Positions 42,104-48,000 of a stretch of DNA of 48,000 bases are shown here, piece after piece. Numbering within the stretch: the first letter of the stretch is position 1; each line of letters opens with the position of its first letter. Under the pieces are notes generated by a model. That model was not told the DNA's origin. It did not search any database and saw only the letters and a list, made by a program, of their open reading frames with translations. Source of the DNA: Geosiphon pyriformis (taxonomy: Eukaryota; Glomeromycota; Glomeromycetes; Archaeosporales; Geosiphonaceae); NCBI GenBank assembly GCA_016748015.1, contig JAAOMT010000235.1, forward strand, positions 80,377-128,376, given 5' to 3'. The position numbers and the translations under genes were made by a program.

Positions 42104-44488
42104 TTTTTTTTTTTTTTATGTTAACATGTAATTATGTTGATCATTTATTAGTTTTGTCTAACAATAAAGTTGGCACTTTCATAAAGCCAGCTCACCCAAT
42201 AATACAAAGTTTACAAGATGTGGTTAACCACTTAGTGAAAAGTCCTAACTACATGCTAGTACTACTTTTGCTACCTAATGTATCAAATATTTCTAATTTG
42301 TATATCTTACCCATAATGCTAACAAGCTTATGACTATTCTTAACCATACTACTTATCCACTTAGCAGTCTGATCAGGACTGGATTTGATACTAGAAGGCT
42401 GATCTTCCCATAGGTGCATCATGACATCGAAGGTGTTATCATAAACTGAAAAATCTTTATCTTTATCATCATCATCATCAACATCATCAACCATGTCATC
42501 CATTCTCCAAGCAAATCCGTTCACTTATTGTCTCAAGACGTGTTAATCTTTTCTGCATCACAGTGGCAACAGCAGCCAAGCCTTTATTTTGCTTAGCCAA
42601 CCCATCTATACATTCTTTAACTGACACATCTACAGCAACCAGAGCACCAACAGGTTCAACCAAGGATTTAATTAACACAGATAGTTCATTAAGGTGGGAT
42701 TCAAGAAAAGCCAACCTAGATTCAACAGCAGTATTGGGAACAGAGGAGACAGCAGGCAACACAGGTGTTGTAGTTTTGGGAGAACCACCAAGATCCAACT
42801 CCATATTAGCAGCAGCAGCACCAGAAGGAACCACAAAAACAGCAGCCTTGGCATAAGATTTAGATTCAACAAATGAAGATTTGAAATTTTTGGGGCCATC
42901 AAAGGTGTTGGAAGAGAGTTTAGGTGGAAGAGGAGGCAACTTCTTGTAGTCCACAGCCAAATAATTCAAGTCTTGACACCTGTAGCAGCAGCGACACCCA
43001 GGAGTTTCCCACCAGATGCAACAACCATGCAAGGTACCAGTTTTTGACACAGCAACATTCAGAGATTCCAAAGAATCAAAGGTAACCACAGCAAAGTGTT
43101 GACATTGATAAGATTCAGGAGAGTAAAGAATAAAACATGTACGGCCACCAACTTAAGAGACCAAATCACTTATCTCAAAGGCAGTACAGCCAAATGAAAG
43201 ATTGACCAACTTAGCTTTGAATGCATCTCTTAAGGAAATAACCTCTTTTTGGTTGGCAACAGGAAAAATCCTAACACTATCTTTTCTAACCAATACAGAC
43301 CAGTTAAAGAGAGCAGCAGCAGCAGAAGAAATGTCCTTAAAATTAACCACAGCATATTGCCATAAGCCAGCAGGCTTCAACTTAACAGAAGTGACAACAC
43401 CAAAAATGCCAAAAGCAGTTTTGATGTCATTAGAAGAAGTACCCAAAGATATGTTGCACAATGCAACTGACAAGGAAGGGAAAGAAACAGAGACCACATC
43501 AGAAGACCGTGCAATCTTAAGAGTGGTCAAAAACACCTCATCACTGATGGCCACTTTGGTGGCACTATTTAGACACTCCTGAGATGCAAATTCCACACAG
43601 AACAACTTAACAGCATCTCATGAAACTGACTTAAGCCCAATACAACCAGGCAGTAACTGAAACAAGGAACCAAGCAGGGCCATTTTGATCTTGAATGTAG
43701 CTCCAGGTACTAAATTGGAGGCCACCCAACCAGAGAACCTCTGATGACCATTCACATTTTCCCAAGCACCATCATTAGCAGCACCAGAAACTGGGGGAGG
43801 GACAGTTGATTCCATTTCTATCTAATCAGCCCAATCTTTGAGATCATCTGGATTGATGGACTGTTTTGCTACTGGGATTGGTGATGATCTGCCAGAGATT
43901 ACCACTCAGGCAACACAGCCAGTGGTTGATCTTGGCCCATCTTGGGAGATGTGTTGCTGCTGTTGCTGTCCATATTAGAAAGAGGGCTGGCTGCTGCTGT
44001 GGAGATCTTACCGAAGATTTCATCTGGGATTCAGTGTGATGAAAGCAGTTGTGACTGCCTGCTGCTGTTTTTTGGAATTTTTGGCTTTCATGGCCATTTG
44101 TGAAGCAGTAATAGTAGAAGTAATAGTGGAAGTGATGAGAGCAGGAAAAACCAACTTGTTGACTGGTCTGTTATTAAAAATCTTTGGGCTTTTTGAAGTA
44201 GTGGAGACAACACTGGGACTAATCCAAGTGTGTCTTTTTGAAAGAACTTTGACTGGAGAAGAACTACCAGCCAAAGGTGAAAAAAATGAACCAGAAGCTG
44301 CTAAAAGCAGCTTATTACTATTATTTTTTAAAGGAAATGTAGCCAAAACGTTTTGTCTAGCTGTTTCAATAACAGAGAGACTTTCTTGTGTTGAAACTTT
44401 ATTAGTTATTATAGGAAAAGTAATGTTTGCAGCTTTTTTATTCTTAGCTCTATTTGTGGTCATGAAATTTAGGAGAGAAAGAGTTTTT
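42104..44488 (-). mobile_element. Half-LINE copy 5, inserted in LINE E C-terminus
   Basis: It is 2.4 kb, minus strand, with a tail of 14 T at 42104-42117, a 3' UTR with stem-loop, ORF1 stop at 42249 and ATG at 44463, ending at the leader near 44488. Unlike copies 3 and 4 it has no clear target duplication. Compared with LINE D, about 30 bp of target seem to be missing. Confidence 0.88.
42249..44463 (-). pseudogene. Half-LINE copy 5 ORF1-like protein
   Basis: Best copy for the C-terminus. The N-terminal Ser/Thr-rich part (44020-44463) is followed by small deletions near 44035 and 43905. 43618-43815 and 43153-43605 hold the RRM-like part (SVALCNISLGTSS, GIFGVVTSVKLK, LWQYAVVNFKD). 42496-43089 has the knuckle CYRCQDLNYLAVDY, where the last Cys is Tyr, and the heptad stretch LAFLESHLNELSVLIK. 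42249-42524 has the acidic DDMVDDVDDDDDKDKD and continues through LWEDQPSSIKSSPDQ to the end without a stop. Confidence 0.83.
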
Positions 44489-44993
44489 AAGATGCTGATA
44501 GATGATGTAAGGAATGAGTGGATGTGGTGCTTATCAAAGGCTGTGAGAGGGAAACATAAAATCTTGGACCCTGGTGAGAGGGTTGTTCTGTCTAATGAGT
44601 ACATCAGGACAATGCCCAACATAGATCTGCTATGAAAAGACTGATCAATGAGCAATTTGAAAGAATCAGAGGATTAATAATAATGTCTTAATTAAGGTGT
44701 GTAAATAGGCTGTGACTCAAGCAAGGAATAGACTATGGAGAGAACATTGTAGGCTACAAACTAAGTGGGAAAAAATGATAGATATTGATAACAGAATTAA
44801 GAAAAACCTATCACAGGTGACCAGTATATACAAATCGCCTAAAAATAATGGTAATAGTGGTGGTAACTCCAATAGTAAAATGAATGATGGATTCCAACAT
44901 TGTAATAAGATATTGACTGATGTTTTGGGTAGTAGAATTACTTTAAGTAATAGTGTAATACCTCTTAGATTTTCTGGTTATACTAGTGTGTAG
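44489..44993 (+). pseudogene. LINE E ORF2 C-terminal end
   Basis: Resumes as KMLIDDVRNEWMWCLSKAVRGKHK, matching LINE D 18722-18994, then LSNEYIRTMPNIDLL with stops near 44633. 44712-44993 is open and ends ...SGYTSV-TAG. No catalytic motif. The reading ends at the same relative place as in LINE D, just before the 3' stem-loop. Confidence 0.82.
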
Positions 44994-45131
44994 TTAGGCA
45001 TAACCACTTTGTGGTTAGCCACATCTTGTAACTTAGATTATTGGGTGAGTTGGCTTTATGAAAAAGCCGTGCTTTTTGAGTATGGCTAAACTAATAAAAG
45101 ACCAGTGTGACTACACATTAACAAAAAAAAA
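44994..45131 (+). promoter_or_regulatory. LINE E 3' UTR, stem-loop and poly(A)
   Basis: 44997-45020 folds as GGC-A-TAACCAC-TTT-GTGGTTA-GCC. A second hairpin is GGCTTT-ATG-AAAAAGCC near 45052-45068. AATAAA follows and the A-tract is 45122-45131. Confidence 0.75.
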
Positions 45132-45149
45132 AGTATTATTATCTGCAAT
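45132..45149. repeat. LINE E target-site duplication, right copy
   Basis: Exact copy of 9541-9558, immediately after the LINE E poly(A); LINE B sequence continues at 45150. Confidence 0.93.
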
Positions 45150-47533
45150 GTTCTGTTCTAAATTGAAGTTGGATGTACTATACATTATTTGTTTTCATAG
45201 ATTTAGATTTTTCAGCCATAGCACTATTCCAGTTATCCTGTTTTTCCACTTGTTTTAGCAGTATCATAATAAATTCCAGGGTCTTTTTCCTCTGAGGTAT
45301 GTTTGGAGAACATATCCTGTTTCGCTTTTTTATTACCCTCTTCTTTCTTTTCCTCTGATATGTGACTTGGTGGTTGATTCACCACTCTGCCTTCATTTTT
45401 TTCTTCTACTGTTACTCCAAGTTTTAAAACTACAGCATTCAGTAGTTTAGTCATTTCATTTACCTGTTGTCTCAATTCATTAATTTCAATTTTTCATGGC
45501 TGGTCTGCTTCTTTTTTTTGTTGGCCCTCTTTATTGTTTGCTTGTGAGCCAGCTTTTTGAGACCCACTTGGTTTTGTATTATTCCTATTATTAGATGGGT
45601 TTAGTGCCACCATTTTAGCATATGATCTTCCTCCAAAAACCTTAATGGGTTCTTCTGGTACATTTTTTTTAACATACAATTTGGCCAATCATATGTTGTT
45701 GGTAACTTTCTTGGTATTTCCCTCCTTTTTCTTAAGTAAAGTAGAACAATTTGAGACCAAATGTCTTATCTGATAACAAAAATAACACTCTTTAGCATCA
45801 GTAGGCATCCAGTAAACCAAAGTGTCTCCAATTACCAAGGGCTTATTGATAGCATTGTAATAACTAGTTTCACTATCAAACCCTATGTAAGCACAGCCCA
45901 TTTTGGTGTAGTTTCTGCTAGTTCTTGGAATAAAGCAAGATTGGGCTTTGATTTGATCCAGAGTGGTACTCAGATAGTGGGCAGTACAGTTCTGTGGTAG
46001 GCCAACAAGCTTAGCTTCCCAGGTTTTCCTCTGCTCAATGATCTTTTGAGTACTTATTATTGGATAAATTCTGACTACATCTTTTCTGATCAGGGTCGAC
46101 CATTGGTCCACAGCTCTGGTTGCTTTCTCTTGGTTGTTAAATTCAATTACTGCTGACTGCCATTTTCCAGCTACTTTGATTTGAACTTTTTTAATCTCTC
46201 CAAATTCTTTCATGGTGGCTCCAACTTCTCTGTTAGAAATACCCAAAGGAATATTTCTAACTAGAACCTTCTTTTGACCAGCTATTTGGTTGGCAATGCC
46301 ATTAGTTGCCATCAAGAATGACTCAATTTTCACATCTGCTAAGATTTTTCTAGCTTGATCCCTTTTAACAATTTGAGAGAAGTCTATTTGGATTTCTTGG
46401 TTTCTCACCATCACAGCCCCCAAAAGGTAACTGACATCTCCCAACAGGTTGTAAATTCACCTCACCTTCTTTTCCATGTTTTTTTCTAGTATGTCCAATA
46501 TCTGCATGAACAGAACATGTCTCTTGGCACCATAAACAACAATTTTCCACCCTTCTTCTTGATTTGCTTCTATAGACATGGCATTTTTCTCAAATAGTTT
46601 GCTATTCTTTTGGCCCAGACTTGGGCTTAGCATTCTGCTAGATAGACCTGATTTAAAGTCTTCTATGTCCTCTACAGTCTCTTCCAAATTGACAATATTT
46701 TTGTTTATTTTAAATGGATTGTCTATTTGCACATCAAATTTTTCTACAAATTTTCCTTTGTTGATCTTGTCCAAAATCTCAGGATTGTATTTTCTTAGAG
46801 CTGTTTCAATCTGCACTGCTCTCTTAACCTCTTCACTAGGCAATTTGAATGGTCTATCTAATTTCTTCAGGGACTTTGATGCCCCCTTTTCACTAGTCCA
46901 AACTTCCATTTAAAACTTATTAATGTTTCCTCCTTTGTTGAACATTGGTCACAAGACAAAATTGTTGGTCTGGTTTGTTGTTTTATCAGTAAGTTTCTTT
47001 TCAATAATCTGGTTAAATCTCTCTGTTAGGCCTTTTACACTTATTTTTCCCAAGTGTCTGTATTTTTATTGGGTTTTTCTTCTAGTCTGTTGTCTGTTAG
47101 TAGAGAAAAGTCAGCCACTCTTCGATGTGAAGCTGTTCTTTTTGAAGTATTAGCAATTCTAAAGGATGTGTTGTCTCTACTGCTTGTGTTTACACTTCCA
47201 ATTGTTCTACTGCTATGTTCAAATCTAAATAGAGGTGTCATAGGTCTCATATTCTCAATCAGTGTTAGGTTTTATAAGATTGTGTTATTTTCTTCTTTCT
47301 CTGTATTGACAGTAGAATTTCCTTCTACTTGATTTTTATACTTAATGGTATCTTTGCTAGTACTTCTGTTTGTGACTATTATCACTTTACTATTAGTGTT
47401 GTTTTCAGACATTTTGAAGTCTGTTATAATAATAAAGTGTACTTTTAACTAAAAATATCTTTTGGCAAAAAACTATTTTTCTAAATTTAAGGTGTAGTAA
47501 ATTTTGTGGTAGCAAACAAAGAAAAAAAAAAGG
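45150..47533 (-). mobile_element. LINE B, right part (5' UTR, ORF1, start of ORF2)
   Basis: Minus strand: 5' UTR 47413-47533, ORF1 47412-45178 and the first codons of ORF2 from 45185. It continues at 9558 on the far side of LINE E. The 5' end abuts gypsy 3 gag sequence at about 47534, so LINE B appears full-length at its 5' end. Confidence 0.88.
45178..47412 (-). pseudogene. LINE B ORF1 (RRM + CCHC)
   Basis: ATG at 47410-47412 (MSENNTNSKVIIVTNRS start). The best ORF1 of the full LINE family, about 745 codons. After a charged N-terminus (46457-46909: MEVWTSEKGASKSLKKLDRP start) comes an RRM in 45689-46444 (KKVLVRNIPLGISN, EFGEIKKVQIKV, WQSAVIEFNN) and the knuckle CYFCYQIRHLVSNC. A basic/Gln-Ser region and a helical C-terminus (MRQQVNEMTKLLNAVVLKLG) follow. 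TGA at 46457, 45689 and 45494 each stand where LINE E has TGG. The stop TAG at 45178-45180 overlaps the ORF2 ATG. Confidence 0.85.
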
Positions 47534-48000
47534 TTTGTGTTGATCTGTCAACTAATTATTTATACCTGCCACAACAATCAAAAGAACACTTTGAAGCACA
47601 CAACAAAAATGATCTAGACTTATTAAACTCAATCTTTTGCCCTCCTGCTTGATTTGCTTCCCCATTGAAAAACAATCTAGTAGACAATTCCAAAGACTTT
47701 TGGAACTGGTTTCTGAACAAGCATTCAGCTGAAATCTACATAGCCTATACAACTTATTACTTTAACCAAGCTTATTTTGAAGACAACTTTGAAGAAAAAA
47801 ATAACAGCATTAATCAGCTTTTATATTTCACAACCTTTGAACAACAGCCCCCTGATTCTGAATACCTGAATCATCAAATTTACATTTGGATTGCTGCCTA
47901 TTAGCTAGCTAAAACACCCTTTGAAACAGAAGAAGAAAGCTATTAAACTGCTCTTGTTTTTGACCCCTTTTCAAGTGAATCAGAACATTCCACACAAACA
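47534..48000 (+). pseudogene. gag: Gypsy 3 gag remnant, running off the window
   Basis: It begins around gag codon 3-5 (YLPQQSKEHFEAHN, matching YLPQQSEEH of gypsy 1). It is then frame-shifted and continues as the run 47665-47904 (FWNWFLNKHSAE, YFNQAYFEDNFEEKNNSINQLL, TFEQQPPDSEYLNHQIYIWIAAY). TAG at about 47902 and TAA at about 47943 follow; the latter replaces the CAA of SYQTAP. No LTR is visible here. LINE B inserted at its gag start. Confidence 0.82.

Overview
This 48 kb window is a eukaryotic, AT-rich, repeat-only region. I found no host gene, tRNA, rRNA or CRISPR array. Essentially every base belongs to a retrotransposon. The element types (Ty3/gypsy LTR elements with a GPY/F-type integrase tail, and APE-endonuclease/RNase H LINEs), the codon use and the look of the proteins fit a transposon-swollen fungal genome. 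My best guess is an arbuscular-mycorrhizal fungus (Glomeromycotina, perhaps Gigasporales). That assignment is inference from memory of similar proteins and was not searched.

Layout. 1-481 is the end of an unidentified LTR-like sequence. 482-4008 (-) is LINE A, an ORF2 remnant. 4009-5936 and 5954-8376 (+) are half-LINE copies 1 and 2, which carry an ORF1 and a 3' tail but no ORF2. 8377-9558 (-) and 45150-47533 (-) are two parts of LINE B. LINE B was split by LINE E (+), which has 18-bp target duplications at 9541-9558 and 45132-45149. LINE E is about 7.4 kb once its guests are removed. The guests of LINE E are half-LINE 3 (-, 11044-13588), a solo LTR (-, 13611-14254), LINE D (-, 18312-23325), half-LINE 4 (+, 24017-41559) and half-LINE 5 (-, 42104-44488). 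Half-LINE 4 was entered by gypsy 1 (+, 26047-41237), and gypsy 1 was entered by gypsy 2 (-, 32098-39588). 47534-48000 is the gag of a third gypsy copy into which LINE B appears to have inserted. The relative order of insertion is therefore gypsy 3, LINE B, LINE E, half-LINE 4, gypsy 1, gypsy 2.

How the parts work together. LINE E/B encode ORF1p (RRM plus CCHC knuckle) and ORF2p (APE endonuclease, reverse transcriptase, RNase H, C-terminal zinc-finger-like region). ORF2 starts inside the ORF1 stop (8-nt overlap). The half-LINEs encode only a divergent ORF1p of the same design but end in the same 3' tail and stem-loop as the LINEs, which suggests trans-mobilisation by the LINE ORF2p. The gypsy family has gag, a canonical U UUA AAC frameshift site just before the gag stop, protease, RT, RNase H and integrase, then an unidentified third ORF running into the 3' LTR.

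Almost all ORFs are broken, mainly by C-to-T / G-to-A transitions (CAG to TAG, TGG to TGA, CGA to TGA), and several RT catalytic aspartates are replaced by Asn. None of these copies looks autonomous now.
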